Assembly (NCBI RefSeq): GCF_014650715.1
Contig: NZ_BMVM01000016.1
Location: 118,496-182,495, forward strand
Direction: 5' to 3'
Length of the DNA: 64,000 nt
Source: Streptomyces bluensis
GTDB taxonomy: Bacteria; Actinomycetota; Actinomycetes; Streptomycetales; Streptomycetaceae
Below are positions 1 to 9,246 of this stretch, piece after piece (position 1 is the stretch's first letter; each line of letters begins with the position of its first letter). Under the pieces are notes generated by a model. The model saw only the letters and a program-made list of their open reading frames with translations. It searched no databases and had not been told where the DNA came from. Both the position numbers and the translations under genes were made by a program.

Positions 1-210
1 ACGATCACTGGATGCACTTACTCGTTTGAGGGCGTGAAGAGGCGATCATACAAGCGCCTGTGTGTGCTCACCACCAGCGGATATCGCTTTTAGTTTTCAG
101 GTAAGTGCGCAGGGTAATTAGCTGGTGCCGATGAGGCGAATGTACGTCTCGGGCCGTGTCGGCCCGCTCAATCGCCCTGTTCAGGCCGCTTTCCATGCAG
201 GAGGAAGCTT

Positions 211-1335
211 ATGCGCCGCCATGCCCGTATCGCCATCGCCACTGTCACCGCCGCCCTCGCCCTCTGCAGCAGCGCACTGGGCTTCGCGGACGGCAGCGCC
301 GTCGCCCGCGACCAGAACGACGAGCACAAGTGCTCCGACTACGTGAACATCGACGGCTTCTCCGACTCCCTCGACGGGACCCTTTTCAAGAAGAGGTATG
401 TCGGGGACCTCTCCGGCCTCGCTGTCGACAGTGACGGCTCCCTCGCCGCGCTCTCCGACCGGTCCACCCTGTTCCGCCTGGAGGCGAAGAAGGGTACGGG
501 CGGAAAGCCCGAGGCGAAGCCGATCGAGATGAACGACGTCGTCGACGAGAAGGGATACCCCTCACTCGACTCCGAGGCCCTGGCGATCGACCACGACGGG
601 ACCCGCGTGATCACCTCGGAGATCGAGCCGTCCATCCGGTTGTACGACAAGTCCGGCGCACTCCGCGGCCAGTTGCCCGTGCCCGACGCGCTGCGCGTCG
701 AGGATCCCGCGCACCCCGCGTACCGGGCCCGTGAGAACCGGACCCTTGAGGGGCTGACCCTCCAGCCCGACGGCAAGACCCTCATCGCCTCCGTCGAGGG
801 GCAGCTGAAGGACGACGGCGCGGACGCCGACGGTCGACCGCTACTGCGGCTGCAGACCTGGACGCGGGGTGTAGGACAGGGGGTGGAGAAGTTCACGGTC
901 GCCAAGCAGTACGGCTACCCAGCCGACAGGGACACCAGATACGTCTCCGAGATCGCCGCGGCCGGCGACGGCCGCCTCCTCGTCCTCGAACGGGGCCACA
1001 TCCGCAACATCGGCAACATCGTCCGCATCTACCTCGCAGACCTGAGCCAGGCGAGCGACGTCACCGGCGTCGGGAAGCTGACCGGCCCACCCACCGGCGT
1101 AAAGCTCGTGAAGAAGACCCTGCTTGTCGACATCGCCAAGTGCCCCGACCTCGGTGCGACCAACCCCCAGACTCAGCCCAACAAGCTGCTCGACAACATC
1201 GAGGGCATGGCCGTCACCGACCACACCTCCGATGGGAAGCTCAAGCTCTTGCTGGTCAGCGACGACAACGCGAACGTGAAGCAGGTCACCCGCCTGTACG
1301 CCCTGACCGCCACGCTGCCGGACAACGGGTCCTAG
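211..1335 (+). CDS. Secreted esterase-like activity of phytase family protein
   Basis: A 374-residue exported protein. Residues 1-27 form a Sec-type signal peptide (MRRHARIAIATV, then an Ala/Leu-rich core), followed by a mature region resembling the phytase-like esterase family (PF13449), a beta-propeller-like fold often found in Streptomyces exoproteins. Visible family-like stretches are GDLSGLAVDSDGSLAALSDR near residue 66, the acidic SLDSEALAID segment near 119, and the C-terminal NIEGMAV/LLLVSDDN strand motif. The start is set by a strong GCAGGAGGAAG site just upstream of ATG 211. The family is associated with phosphoester or lipid hydrolysis but the substrate is not settled, so the exact reaction is inference. 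It is monocistronic in appearance. Confidence 0.85.
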   Translation: MRRHARIAIATVTAALALCSSALGFADGSAVARDQNDEHKCSDYVNIDGFSDSLDGTLFKKRYVGDLSGLAVDSDGSLAALSDRSTLFRLEAKKGTGGKPEAKPIEMNDVVDEKGYPSLDSEALAIDHDGTRVITSEIEPSIRLYDKSGALRGQLPVPDALRVEDPAHPAYRARENRTLEGLTLQPDGKTLIASVEGQLKDDGADADGRPLLRLQTWTRGVGQGVEKFTVAKQYGYPADRDTRYVSEIAAAGDGRLLVLERGHIRNIGNIVRIYLADLSQASDVTGVGKLTGPPTGVKLVKKTLLVDIAKCPDLGATNPQTQPNKLLDNIEGMAVTDHTSDGKLKLLLVSDDNANVKQVTRLYALTATLPDNGS

Positions 1336-1711
1336 ACAGCTCGGGATGCACAGGTCACGGCGGGGTTGGGAGCCGAGAGCCTGGCCCCGTCCCCGAGCGG
1401 GACGATCGGCTGCTGCATGGACGCCCGCCGCAACCCACGCGACTACGAGAAGCCCGCCCGCTGACCTGGCCGGGCTGGTGTGTTTGGAATCCGAGCAACA
1501 CCTGTGCGAGCCTGCTGCCGCTCCTCCGAAAGGGCTGCCCCTGATGCTCGGCATGGTTGTCTGGGACGTCCGCTCTCGTACTTCGACGCGAGAGCGGTAA
1601 CGACCACCTGCCTCAACGCACCCGCCTGTCCGATGGCCAGGCGTGGGTTCAGTCTGCTCCTCGTCGAAGTGCTCTTCGTGCCCCTGCACGTTCGACCACG
1701 AGGAGTACCTG
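1336..1711. other. Non-coding gap with a hairpin
   Basis: No supported gene is seen in these 376 bases. A hairpin with 9-bp perfect arms (CCGCTCTCG / CGAGAGCGG) lies at 1570-1597 and could end transcription of the esterase gene or precede the methyltransferase gene. Confidence 0.5.
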
Positions 1712-2848
1712 GTGTCCACCATCCACTGGACCGAAGGCCACACCCACCAGTCCGCCCGCTGGCATTCCGAGAACGCCGCCCCTCTCCCACAGCGAACCGT
1801 CGTCGCCGACGACCGCATGAAGGCCAATGACGCCTACCGACAGGCGTGCGAAGGAACAGCCCTGCTCTGGCAGGGTGACTTCCACAACGCCCGGCGACTT
1901 CTACAGGCAATGGGCCGCCGCATCGACCGCAAGCAGCCAAGGCCCAGCACTTCCCCGAGTGAGTCCTTTCACCTGCACCGACGCAGCAGCAGTCACCGCG
2001 CCCGTGTCCTCGGAAGGCTCCTGGTGCTGTTGGACGAGGATTACACCCTGGGGTTGCGCCGGGCTCCCGACGTCCGCCAGGCGTGTCTGGAAGCCTACGG
2101 CCCGCCAAAGGGACCCATAGCGGTCTCTCTCCGGGAACTGCTGGGAGTGATCGGCGCTCACCAGTGGCGCCTGAAAGGGGTCGACGTGCCCGCGCTCGGC
2201 ACCCGCATCCACCCCCACTACGGCGTGTTCTCACCCGTCAGAGGCGAGTACGTCAACCTGGTCGCCCACACCCCGCTGCCACCGGCGACCCGGCACAGTC
2301 CCGCCACCAGTACCGCATTCGATCTCGGCACGGGAACCGGCGTGCTCGCTGCCGTCCTGGCCCACCGCGGTATCAACCGCGTCGTGGCCACCGACAGCAG
2401 CCCACGCGCCCTGGCCTGCGCCAGGGAGAACGTCCACCGGCTCGCACTGACCGACCGTATCGACGTATCGGGCCCCGACCTGTTCCCCGAAGGCCGCGCC
2501 GACCTCATCGTGTGCAACCCGCCCTGGCTCCCCGCCCGTCCGACCGGCTCCGTCGAACAAGGCGTCTACGACCCGGACAGCACCATGCTCCGCGGCTGCC
2601 TCGCTGGACTCTCCGCCCACCTCCGTCCGGGCGGCGAGGGCTGGCTCATCCTGTCCGACCTGGCAGAGCACCTCGGCCTCAGGACACGTCAGCAACTGCT
2701 CGATGCCATCCAGGCGGCGCATCTCAGCGTTGTGGAGAAGATCGACACCAAGCCCCGGCACCCACGCTCCAAGGACACCACCGACCCACTCCACACGGCA
2801 CGAAGCGCCGAGACCACGTCCCTCTGGCGTCTGATCACAACACCATGA
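1712..2848 (+). CDS. Class I SAM-dependent methyltransferase
   Basis: A 378-residue cytoplasmic methyltransferase. The SAM-binding motif I reads FDLGTGTGVLAAVLAHRG, motif II is VVATDSSP, and the catalytic-region motif NPPW (VCNPPWLPARP) is the type used by N- or base-methylating enzymes such as PrmC/HemK and RlmG relatives. The N-terminal 150 residues are helical (ACEGTALLWQGDFHNARRLL) and are not part of the Rossmann fold. A GTG at 1712 is chosen because GAGGAGT lies 5-8 bases upstream. A longer reading from 1643 has no good ribosome site. The methyl acceptor is unknown; the NPPW motif suggests an amide or nucleobase nitrogen. The gene is followed by a terminator-like hairpin. Confidence 0.82.
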   Translation: MSTIHWTEGHTHQSARWHSENAAPLPQRTVVADDRMKANDAYRQACEGTALLWQGDFHNARRLLQAMGRRIDRKQPRPSTSPSESFHLHRRSSSHRARVLGRLLVLLDEDYTLGLRRAPDVRQACLEAYGPPKGPIAVSLRELLGVIGAHQWRLKGVDVPALGTRIHPHYGVFSPVRGEYVNLVAHTPLPPATRHSPATSTAFDLGTGTGVLAAVLAHRGINRVVATDSSPRALACARENVHRLALTDRIDVSGPDLFPEGRADLIVCNPPWLPARPTGSVEQGVYDPDSTMLRGCLAGLSAHLRPGGEGWLILSDLAEHLGLRTRQQLLDAIQAAHLSVVEKIDTKPRHPRSKDTTDPLHTARSAETTSLWRLITTP

Positions 2849-2900
2849 CCGGCACCCGGATCACACAACGGCATCTCGCCGCCCAGTTCACCAGGTGAGC

Positions 2901-2934
2901 GCATTCCGTGAGTGACGCCACGCTCACGGGATGC
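2901..2934 (+). terminator. Terminator-like hairpin after methyltransferase gene
   Basis: Arms GCATTCCGTGAG (2901-2912) and CTCACGGGATGC (2923-2934) pair over 12 bp with one G-T type mismatch and a 10-base loop. There is no T-run, which is usual for Streptomyces terminators. Confidence 0.6.
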
Positions 2935-3033
2935 CCCGATTCTCGCCGACACCGCAGTTGGCCCGGTCACTGAACAGCTGTGGGTGTTGTGTAGCTTTTG
3001 GACAGGACACTGATCCTCGGGGAGGGGAAGATC

Positions 3034-3165
3034 GTGCACGACTTGGGGGGCGTTGCTCTTCGCGTGCTGCGCTGGGTCGGCTCCGGGATGGCCGCCGTGC
3101 TGGAGTATGTGAACCTCCGTGACGGCCTTCGAGGGCTCAAGCGCGGAGCGCGCCGCTCACGTTGA
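3034..3165 (+). CDS. Possible 43-residue small protein
   Basis: A short reading frame starting at GTG 3034 behind GGGGAGGGG. It reads VHDLGGVALRVLRWVGSGMA and ends with a basic tail (GLKRGARRSR). It has one weakly hydrophobic stretch and no recognised family. The ribosome site is good and the codon pattern is Streptomyces-like, but so short a frame could be chance. Confidence 0.35.
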   Translation: MHDLGGVALRVLRWVGSGMAAVLEYVNLRDGLRGLKRGARRSR

Positions 3166-3626
3166 GAAGTTCCTCTGCTGGATATGGCCTGGCGAGGGGC
3201 TGCCGGCCGTGAGGTGGGCAGCCCCTTGGGATCAGTGACGTCAGCCGGGATCGTCGCCGGTCCGCCCACGGTGTTCTGCGGAGGGGGACGACAGCAGGGC
3301 TGCTGGGCATGGCCGATCGGGGGCTTCCGGGGTGGCCGACAGGGCGGTGATGGGGCCGGCTGGTAGGAGTGCGGGCAGTTGCGGATCGAGGGGCTGTCCG
3401 GTTGATCGCGTGCCCGCGACGGTGACTGCGGCGGAGGGACCTGATGAGTGCGGCAGAGGTGCCTGCACTCGCCAGAGCGCGAGACCACCGCAGGCGCCTC
3501 GCCCGTGTCAGGCCAGCCACCGCCGATCAACCGCGTCGGTCGCCTCGGCGCACGCCCATGATGAGAGCCGTGAGCGGGCCCCGGAGGCGAGGGGCCGTCG
3601 GCGCGGACGCCGTTCGTGCCCCGCGG
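3166..3626. other. Gap without a supported gene
   Basis: Open frames exist on both strands but show no recognisable domain. The stretch lies downstream (minus-strand sense) of the decayed MmyB-like fragment and is probably degraded DNA. Confidence 0.4.
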
Positions 3627-4010
3627 GAACTCCAGCTTTTCCGCATCGGCGGAACCCGCGGCCACCGTGTAGACGACGAGGCGGACGTCGCAGCCTGGGA
3701 CGGTGAGCACCTCGCAGTCGCACGTCACCGCGCCGACCTGCACGATGGCCCCGGGGTAGTTGACGAGAGCCGTGCGCAGGTCGGCGACGAGGGCGGGGGT
3801 CATGGCGTCGCCGTCCTGGAGCACAGGCCAGGCCGCGAGCCCTGAGGGGCCTGCGGCGAAGACCGCCCGCGCCAGGTTCCGCTCGACGGGTGTCCGTGCG
3901 CTGGGGTCGCCCAGCAACACTGCCCACGCGGGAGTCCAGGACAGCAAGGTCCAGTCGGCACCGAACACGCCCACGGGGAATTCCCCGAGGCGCGCCAGCA
4001 TCCGTTGGAC
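3627..4010 (-). pseudogene. Fragment of MmyB-like (XRE-type) regulator, ligand-binding domain
   Basis: Reading from 4010 downwards, the peptide VQRMLARLGEFPVGVFGADW, then LLSWTPAWAVLLGD, then VERNLARAVF matches the MmyB-like ligand-binding domain found C-terminal to an XRE helix-turn-helix in many Streptomyces regulators. The HTH half is missing. After DLRTALVNYPG the usual 30-40 residues are absent and the chain jumps to VGAVTCDCEVLTVPGCD and LVVYTVAAGS, which is the family's last strand. After LEF the frame runs on without its stop. The gene is therefore truncated at both ends with an internal deletion. Its 5' end abuts an IstB fragment. Confidence 0.7.
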
Positions 4011-4015
4011 CCCCG

Positions 4016-4190
4016 CTTGGACGCATGCAGGTCTTCCATCGGCCTTCGAGGGCCTCCTTGTTTGCACTTGGCCGCGAGTTCGGCGGCGGTGGTGAAGTAG
4101 ACGTGGTGACCGGCGTCGACCGCGGCCCGGCCGAGCGCGACGGACAGCACGGCCTTGCCGACACCGGGCGGCCCGACGAACAGCACGTTG
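4016..4190 (-). pseudogene. IS21-family IstB ATPase fragment
   Basis: The peptide LFVGPPGVGKAVLSVALGRA carries the Walker A loop (GPPGVGK) followed by VDAGHHVYFTTAAELAAKC, which is the diagnostic IstB helper-ATPase sequence. A frameshift follows and the next IstB segment, EALEGRWKTCMR then GPT, continues in another frame. Only about 60 of about 250 residues remain, so this is an IS21 remnant joined to the MmyB-like fragment. Confidence 0.75.
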
Positions 4191-4365
4191 GAGCGCCTAC
4201 ATCGTTAGGGGGATCGCTTCACCGGCGGGCTCGTCCGTACGGCGGAGAGAGGTAGCGACCGCTGACTGACGTGCAAGGAACGGGAGTTGAGCAGGATCGG
4301 TCGTGGCGGAGCGGAGGTCCTTGCACTCCGCGCATCGGTTCCACGACCCCGAATGGAGTTCCACC

Positions 4366-4995
4366 ATGTCCAGATTCAAGCTGCCCCACCGCGCCGTCAC
4401 GTTCCTCGCGGCGACCGCCATGGTGGCGACCACCGCGGGGATCGCCTTCGCGTCAACAGCACCCGCGTCCGAGCCCGACAGGACCGCGCGGGCCTCCGCC
4501 CCTTCCGGGACCGTCACCTCCAGTCTCAAGGGCTGGGGCCGTATGGACTACCCCGACGCCGGTCAGGACATCCAGGTCACCGTCGACGCCCACGCCACTT
4601 TCAAGGGCGTGGGTTGGTCCAAGCCCGACAAAGCCTGGGGCACCTTCCGGGTCTACCACCGGATGCCGGCGACCAACGGCGAGCCCGAGATGGTCAATTG
4701 GGGCGACTTCAAGGTCGACTGCTTGACCAGCGGCGGCCCCACCGCCACCGTGACCGGGCGCATCATGCGAACTGGGGGCAACACCGGTGCCTGGGACGGC
4801 TATCTGAAACGGCACATCCGCATGGGGATCAGCTTCTACGTGGGAGCGGGCAAGGACAGCGGTCCCAGCCGCATCGGGCTCTCCGGAGGCACCGAGGAAG
4901 GCGAGCCGCTGCTGAGCAAGTGCATGGCGCCGGCGGCCGACTACAAGGTGATCAAGGGCGGCTACGACCTCACGGACAAGGCGCAGGCCGGGTAA
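4366..4995 (+). CDS. Secreted hypothetical protein
   Basis: A 209-residue exported protein of unknown function. Residues 1-29 form a signal peptide (MSRFKLPHRA then an Ala/Thr/Val core ending AFAS). The mature part holds WGRMDYPDAGQDIQVTVDAH and two Cys (VDCLTSGG, LSKCMAP), suggesting one disulfide in a small beta-rich domain, plus SFYVGAGKDSGPSRIGLSGG. ATG 4366 is chosen for the ATGGAGTT site 9 bases upstream and because it directly begins the signal peptide. No family is recognised with certainty. Confidence 0.7.
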   Translation: MSRFKLPHRAVTFLAATAMVATTAGIAFASTAPASEPDRTARASAPSGTVTSSLKGWGRMDYPDAGQDIQVTVDAHATFKGVGWSKPDKAWGTFRVYHRMPATNGEPEMVNWGDFKVDCLTSGGPTATVTGRIMRTGGNTGAWDGYLKRHIRMGISFYVGAGKDSGPSRIGLSGGTEEGEPLLSKCMAPAADYKVIKGGYDLTDKAQAG

Positions 4996-5098
4996 GGACT
5001 CGACCCCGGGCAGCGTGCCGGACGCTGGCAGCTTCCTGGCCGTCATCCGACTGTGGTTGCTGGCATGATGATGTTCATGACCATGTACCGAAAGGCCG

Positions 5099-5566
5099 AT
5101 GCCGCGTAGACGGCCCGGCGCGCTGCGCGCCGAACAGTCTCCCCGTATCGCATGGAGCCTGCCTCCAGACCGCATCCACGGCCTGTCGACCCGAACCAGC
5201 GTCGCGATAGACCAGGTGGAGCGGCTCTCGGGCGACTACTACCTCTACCCGGGCGCCACCGACCGTGCACTGCGCCGGTACCGGGCCTTTCTCCAGGCAC
5301 CGGGACGTCGGCCCCTCTATCCGCAGGACGCGGAGTGTTCGTGCCGCGGTTGTTCCTTCGACGACGTGCGGCACGCCCGCGACGTGCTTGAGGAGGTTGT
5401 GCGGCAGTTGCCTTCCCGGCCCCACGCCGAGTTGCAGCAGCGAGTACGTGCTTTGGACGCCAGGTACATGGAGCGTACGTTGCCGGATCCGTTCGCCGTT
5501 CAGCGGCAGTCGCGTTCCGACTCGTGGTGGCGTCGACGCCTGGCCGGCGGCCGGGAAGCTGGGTGA
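5099..5566 (+). CDS. Hypothetical protein with a CxCxxC motif
   Basis: A 155-residue soluble protein of unknown function, rich in Arg. A short Cys cluster (AECSCRGCSF, about residues 78-86) lies before a helical stretch (DDVRHARDVLEEVVRQL). The ribosome site (AAAGG) is weak, so the true start could be one of the later codons. Codon use is typical of the window. No operon partner. Confidence 0.55.
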   Translation: MPRRRPGALRAEQSPRIAWSLPPDRIHGLSTRTSVAIDQVERLSGDYYLYPGATDRALRRYRAFLQAPGRRPLYPQDAECSCRGCSFDDVRHARDVLEEVVRQLPSRPHAELQQRVRALDARYMERTLPDPFAVQRQSRSDSWWRRRLAGGREAG

Positions 5567-5570
5567 GGAG

Positions 5571-5815
5571 CCCTGATCCGGCCAGGCGGATTGGCGCCGT
5601 AGGGGAAGCGAACGACGTGGTCGGAGCCGACCAAACAGTCGCGGTACTCGGTTCCGTCCTCGCTGAAGTGGAGGGTGGAGAAGTACAGGGGCAACACCAG
5701 CCAGGAGTCCCACCCGTCCACATCCCCGGGGTCTGCGTCTCTGCACGTACGGCGCCGCCCTCCCAGAGCTCGGAGTACACGTAGCAGTCGTAACAGGTCG
5801 CGGGGCGAGCGGGGT
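5571..5815 (-). pseudogene. Unidentified frameshifted coding remnant
   Basis: Two minus-strand frames carry protein-like pieces that would join after a frameshift: ATCYDCYVYSELWEGG in one, then DGWDSWLVLPLYFSTLHF followed by YRDCLVGSDHVVRFPYGA in the next. The aromatic-rich, non-repetitive composition differs from the Arg/Pro-rich shadows around it. No family is recognised. Confidence 0.3.
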
Positions 5816-5826
5816 GCGTCGGCCCG

Positions 5827-6363
5827 TCAGCGCCGGTCGGCGATGAGTGACCAGACCTCCACATCGTGCCGGACGCCGCCCAGCGTCAGTGCCGAGCGCA
5901 GCACGCCCTCGCGCTCCATGCCGAGTCGTTTCGCCACCGCGATACGGGGCTCGTTCCCGGTTGCCGCCGCCCACTCCACACGGGACATGCCCCGGGTTTC
6001 GAAGGCCCACTCGGTCATGTGGCGGGCGGCGCGGGTCACCAGTCCACGGCGCCGCGCCTCCGGTGCGAGCCAGGCTCCCAACGAGCAGACCCCGGTCCGG
6101 GCGTCGAAGGTGGCGAACCCCGCTCCTCCAACAAGCAGTCCGTCGAGCCAGATGCCGTACACCCGCCTGCCGCCCCTGGCCTGGGCATCGGCATAGCCCT
6201 GCAGCCAGCGTTCGGCCTTGGCCGGTTCGTCGATGTCCGTCGCCCACGGCATCCAGGGGGTGAGGTGGACGCCGGAGCGAACGACGAACGCGTAGAACTC
6301 CTCCGCCCGCCAGGGTTCGAGGGCACGGAGCTCGGCCGCTTCTGCGAGGGGGTGGCTGAGCAT
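5827..6363 (-). CDS. GNAT-family N-acetyltransferase (RimJ/RimL type)
   Basis: A 178-residue acetyltransferase. The order of elements fits RimL-like GNATs: an N-terminal ALEPWRAEEFYAFV helix, the strand YGIWLDGLLVGGAGF, the acetyl-CoA-binding segment WLAPEARRRGLVTRAARHM (the R-R-x-G-x-x-T/A pattern), and RVEWAAATGNEPRIAVAKRLG followed by MEREGVLR. It acetylates the N-terminus of a protein or a small amine; the acceptor is unknown. ATG 6363 follows CGGAAGCCCC. Confidence 0.85.
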   Translation of the reverse strand: MLSHPLAEAAELRALEPWRAEEFYAFVVRSGVHLTPWMPWATDIDEPAKAERWLQGYADAQARGGRRVYGIWLDGLLVGGAGFATFDARTGVCSLGAWLAPEARRRGLVTRAARHMTEWAFETRGMSRVEWAAATGNEPRIAVAKRLGMEREGVLRSALTLGGVRHDVEVWSLIADRR

Positions 6364-6754
6364 GGGGCTTCCGATCGACTGAGGGGGACAACGCGCGGCT
6401 CCCCAGCCGGGCGGGGGGCCCAGCCAGGCCGGTTCGGGCCGATGCCGACGGCTCAGGCTAGCGCTGTACCGGCCCTGTCATCCCCCTCCTTCGGCTCGTC
6501 AGCGTCTGGTGATTGCCTGTTCAAGATGTTCTCCTGCCCGGGCGGGGACCAGAGTTCCGGTCGACCGAGATGTGAGGCGCCGGTCGCCTCTCTCCCCACA
6601 TCCGGGACTGTGTGTCGGGCGTAAGCCGAGCAGCCGCTCCTGGGCACAGGACGAGGCCGCCCGTGGAAGGACTGGTTCGTCCCGCATGAGCATCATCAGC
6701 TTCGTCCTCAGACGACTGTGCGGCGGGCTGCTCCTCCTGCTGGTCGTGGATGCG

Positions 6755-6916
6755 GGCCCGGACGAGAGCGCGGGTGCCTGCTGCACCCATGCGGACAACA
6801 TCACCGAGGCGGCCCGCGGGCATCGGCAGGCGCCGGCAGCCGCGTTGACTGCTGCTGGGTTCGTCAACTACCACTACCCAACAGAGTGGTGGCACTGGTC
6901 GTTCGGATGGCGGCGT
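6755..6916 (+). pseudogene. vanX-like D-Ala-D-Ala dipeptidase fragment
   Basis: The translated stretch NITEAARGHRQ, then ALTAAGFVNYHYPTEWWHWSFG, split here as ALTAAGFVNY and PTEWWHWSFG, matches the C-terminal third of VanX-type D-alanyl-D-alanine dipeptidases, in which EWWH supplies the catalytic Glu and a zinc-binding His. One extra Tyr-His pair (VNYHYPTEWW) interrupts the usual VNYPTEWW. The N-terminal two thirds and the family's YGDRYWA continuation are missing, so it is a remnant. Confidence 0.65.
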
Positions 6917-6940
6917 TCGGGGGGTCCCGGCCGTGGCCGG

Positions 6941-7058
6941 CAACGGACCCACCTTGTCGGCGTGTACGACGCGGCCGTGGACCAACTGGTGATGCACGTC
7001 GAGGGCAACTCGCCGTTGCCCGGGGGCGTCGCCGGTTCGTGGAGCGTGCACCCGGCAG
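6941..7058 (+). pseudogene. LamG-like domain fragment
   Basis: Directly after the vanX-like piece and in the same frame, THLVGVYDAAVDQLVMHVEG then AGSWSV resembles the central strands of concanavalin A-like LamG domains (HLVGVYDA..DQ..LYVDG). Nothing else of the domain remains. It lies tail to tail with the metalloprotease gene. Confidence 0.4.
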
Positions 7059-7059
7059 C

Positions 7060-7782
7060 TCAGGACAGGAAGCGGCCGTACGGGCCGTTCCGTATGCCGT
7101 CCTTCTGTTGCTGATTGAAGTGGCAGTTCGGGTAGTCGTAGAACGAGGCGGACATCGGTGTGCCGTCGGTGCGCGAGGAGTCGGGCAGACCGAAGGCATG
7201 GCCCAACTCGTGCACCATGCCGCCGTACCACCGGTTCATCGCGCCGTTGATCCCGGCGGCACCGTCGGCGTCATGGCCGCTGAGGATCACCCAGCCGCCA
7301 CCTCCACCACCGCCGGAGACACCCGCCTTCTCTGCGCTGACTTCGCCGACGCACAGCCAGCGCGAGTCCGGGGATCTGAGACCGAACCTGGCCATCAGCT
7401 CCTGCTGCATGTTGAAGACCACCCACCAGTACTCTTCGCCGCCGTTCGGCGTGTTCTCGTACCAGGACCGCGGGTGGTTGCCCTCGACCACCTCCACCGC
7501 CGGGTTGTTCAGTTTGAACGTCACGCCGAGTTCCTGGCGGTAGAAGCGCTCTGACTCCTGCATCACCCCGGTGATGCCGTTGGGGTACCGCGAGTCGTTC
7601 GCCACGTCCGACGGCTTGAGCCAGAACACTCGGACCGTCCCGGTCGGCGGGTCAGCGGCCCTCCGCTCTGCCGATCCCGTCGCCGCCTGGGCGGTGCCGG
7701 TGAGCGCCCCGGAACCGAGCGTTGCGATCCCCCCTGCCGCCGCAGCCAACACCGCGCGCCGCGTGAACGTACATCTTTCCAC
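7060..7782 (-). CDS. Tat-exported zinc metalloprotease (HELGHAFGLPD)
   Basis: A 240-residue secreted peptidase. The N-terminus has a twin-arginine type signal (TFTRRAVLAAAAGG, cleavage near AQAA). The active-site motif HELGHAFGLPD gives two zinc His, the catalytic Glu and a third His/Asp in the HExxHxxGxxD pattern of metzincin-like enzymes. A Gly run (SGGGGGGGW) precedes it in a likely flexible loop. It ends NCHFNQQQKDGIRNG. GTG 7782 is preferred to the upstream ATG 7812 because GGGAGGG lies about 8 bases before it and the twin-Arg motif then falls near the N-terminus. Confidence 0.82.
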   Translation of the reverse strand: MERCTFTRRAVLAAAAGGIATLGSGALTGTAQAATGSAERRAADPPTGTVRVFWLKPSDVANDSRYPNGITGVMQESERFYRQELGVTFKLNNPAVEVVEGNHPRSWYENTPNGGEEYWWVVFNMQQELMARFGLRSPDSRWLCVGEVSAEKAGVSGGGGGGGWVILSGHDADGAAGINGAMNRWYGGMVHELGHAFGLPDSSRTDGTPMSASFYDYPNCHFNQQQKDGIRNGPYGRFLS

Positions 7783-8136
7783 CGGGCACCCTCCCCATCG
7801 AGGCGCGAACATGACAAAATCTCGCTTGTCGAACAGTGTGCGATATGTCGACTGTCCGGCACAGGTGACATCAGGCCGTAGTCGTGAGGCGTCTCAAGAG
7901 TTTCGGTTGCCGAGCGGGCAGGAGCAGACGCCAGTGCGTGGGGTCGTGGAGCGCTCCGAGACCGTCGTACACGCGTCGTCCCACAGGGCCGGTAAAGATC
8001 TGGCGAGTGCCCGGCCCGTCGAAGCGGCTGAGTGGGCAGCCCTGCATCCCGCCCGAGGGCGCGCTCCCATGGGTGCAGGCCCTGGGGAGTGTCTTCAAAG
8101 TCCTGTCTGCCCGGCGCCGTGTAGTGCGCACGCTCC

Positions 8137-8901
8137 CTAAAACATTCCGGGAGGGACAGGCCCGGCGGTACCGCGTCGCGCCACGAACACGAACTCCCTG
8201 CCCGGCCGGTCGGGTGCGTCGCGTACGTCCTCGACGACGAAGCCGTGCTCGTGCAAGTCCCCCTCGATCTCCGTACGTTCACGGAAGCGAAGTGTCGATT
8301 CCGAGATCAGTACGTCCCCGTCCGCAGAGAACACGTGCGTACCCCGGAAGCTCACCAGCGGCAGGCTCACGTCCGTCAGCTCGGCCCAGGTCTCGACGTG
8401 GCCGACGCCCGGGATGTCCGTCATGCGGTACGTGGTCTCGCGCGTCCACTCCGCCCATTCCTCCCACACGCGCTGCGCCGGATCGCGCGTCTCGAAGACA
8501 AGCCGCCCGCCGGGCCGCAGCGCCTCGTACGCGCCGCGCAGCGTCGTACCCCACGCCTGCGGATCGGCGATCGCCTGGGCGACGTTCCCGGTCATCGTCA
8601 CCAGGTCGATCTGCATGGGTGGCAGGTCCCCCGCGTCGCCGTCGAGCCAGCGCACCCGCTCCGCGCCCGGCTTGCCACGCGCGACGTCGACGGACGCCCG
8701 CGCGGGATCGATCCCGGTGACGGTGATCCCGCGCTCGGCGAGCAACAGCGCGAACACCCCTGTACCGCACCCGATGTCCAGCACGGACCGCGCCCCGAAC
8801 TCCTCCGCCATCGCGAGATACGCGTCGAGATCGCTACGGTCGGGATTGAGTGGGTCGTAGAGGGCGGCGAGGCGCGGATGCCCGAAACATGCGTCAACCA
8901 T
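8137..8901 (-). CDS. Class I SAM-dependent methyltransferase
   Basis: A 254-residue soluble methyltransferase of the Methyltransf_25 type. Motif I is SVLDIGCGTGVFALLLAERG, motif II VTGIDPARAS, the motif III region WLDGDAGDLP, and the post-I strand IDLVTMTGNVAQ. The C-terminal half carries a beta-rich cap (YRMTDIPGVGHVETWAEL, FRGTHVFSADGDVLISES). ATG 8901 is chosen because the family's N-terminal FGHPRLAALYD starts straight after it. The longer reading to 9168 is Pro/Arg-rich noise. Substrate unknown. Confidence 0.82.
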   Translation of the reverse strand: MVDACFGHPRLAALYDPLNPDRSDLDAYLAMAEEFGARSVLDIGCGTGVFALLLAERGITVTGIDPARASVDVARGKPGAERVRWLDGDAGDLPPMQIDLVTMTGNVAQAIADPQAWGTTLRGAYEALRPGGRLVFETRDPAQRVWEEWAEWTRETTYRMTDIPGVGHVETWAELTDVSLPLVSFRGTHVFSADGDVLISESTLRFRERTEIEGDLHEHGFVVEDVRDAPDRPGREFVFVARRGTAGPVPPGMF

Positions 8902-9246
8902 GGAGGCGAACGTATGCGGCCCCCAGCCCGCGCGGCCACTGCTTTTTCGCGTTACGGCGCCAACTGGGTGGCCGCCCAATCTGTGCTGGTGAGGAAACGG
9001 GCGGGAAGCGCGTTGGGGGGCGTGTAAGTGGGGTGCGGGGGCTGCTTGCACAGGGCGCGGGAGGTCGCTGTGGGCGGGGAGAGAGCCGCCATCTTGGGTT
9101 CGGGCAGGCCTGGGTTGTCCTGTTGCCCGCCCGGCCGGGGCGGTGAGGACACCCGGGGGGGGACTCAAGGGGTGGTCAGGGGGGGGAGGAGGAGCCGGGA
9201 CGTCAGCCGCGCAGGCGGGTGGTCCGGGGGGTGTGTTCCGTCCTGT

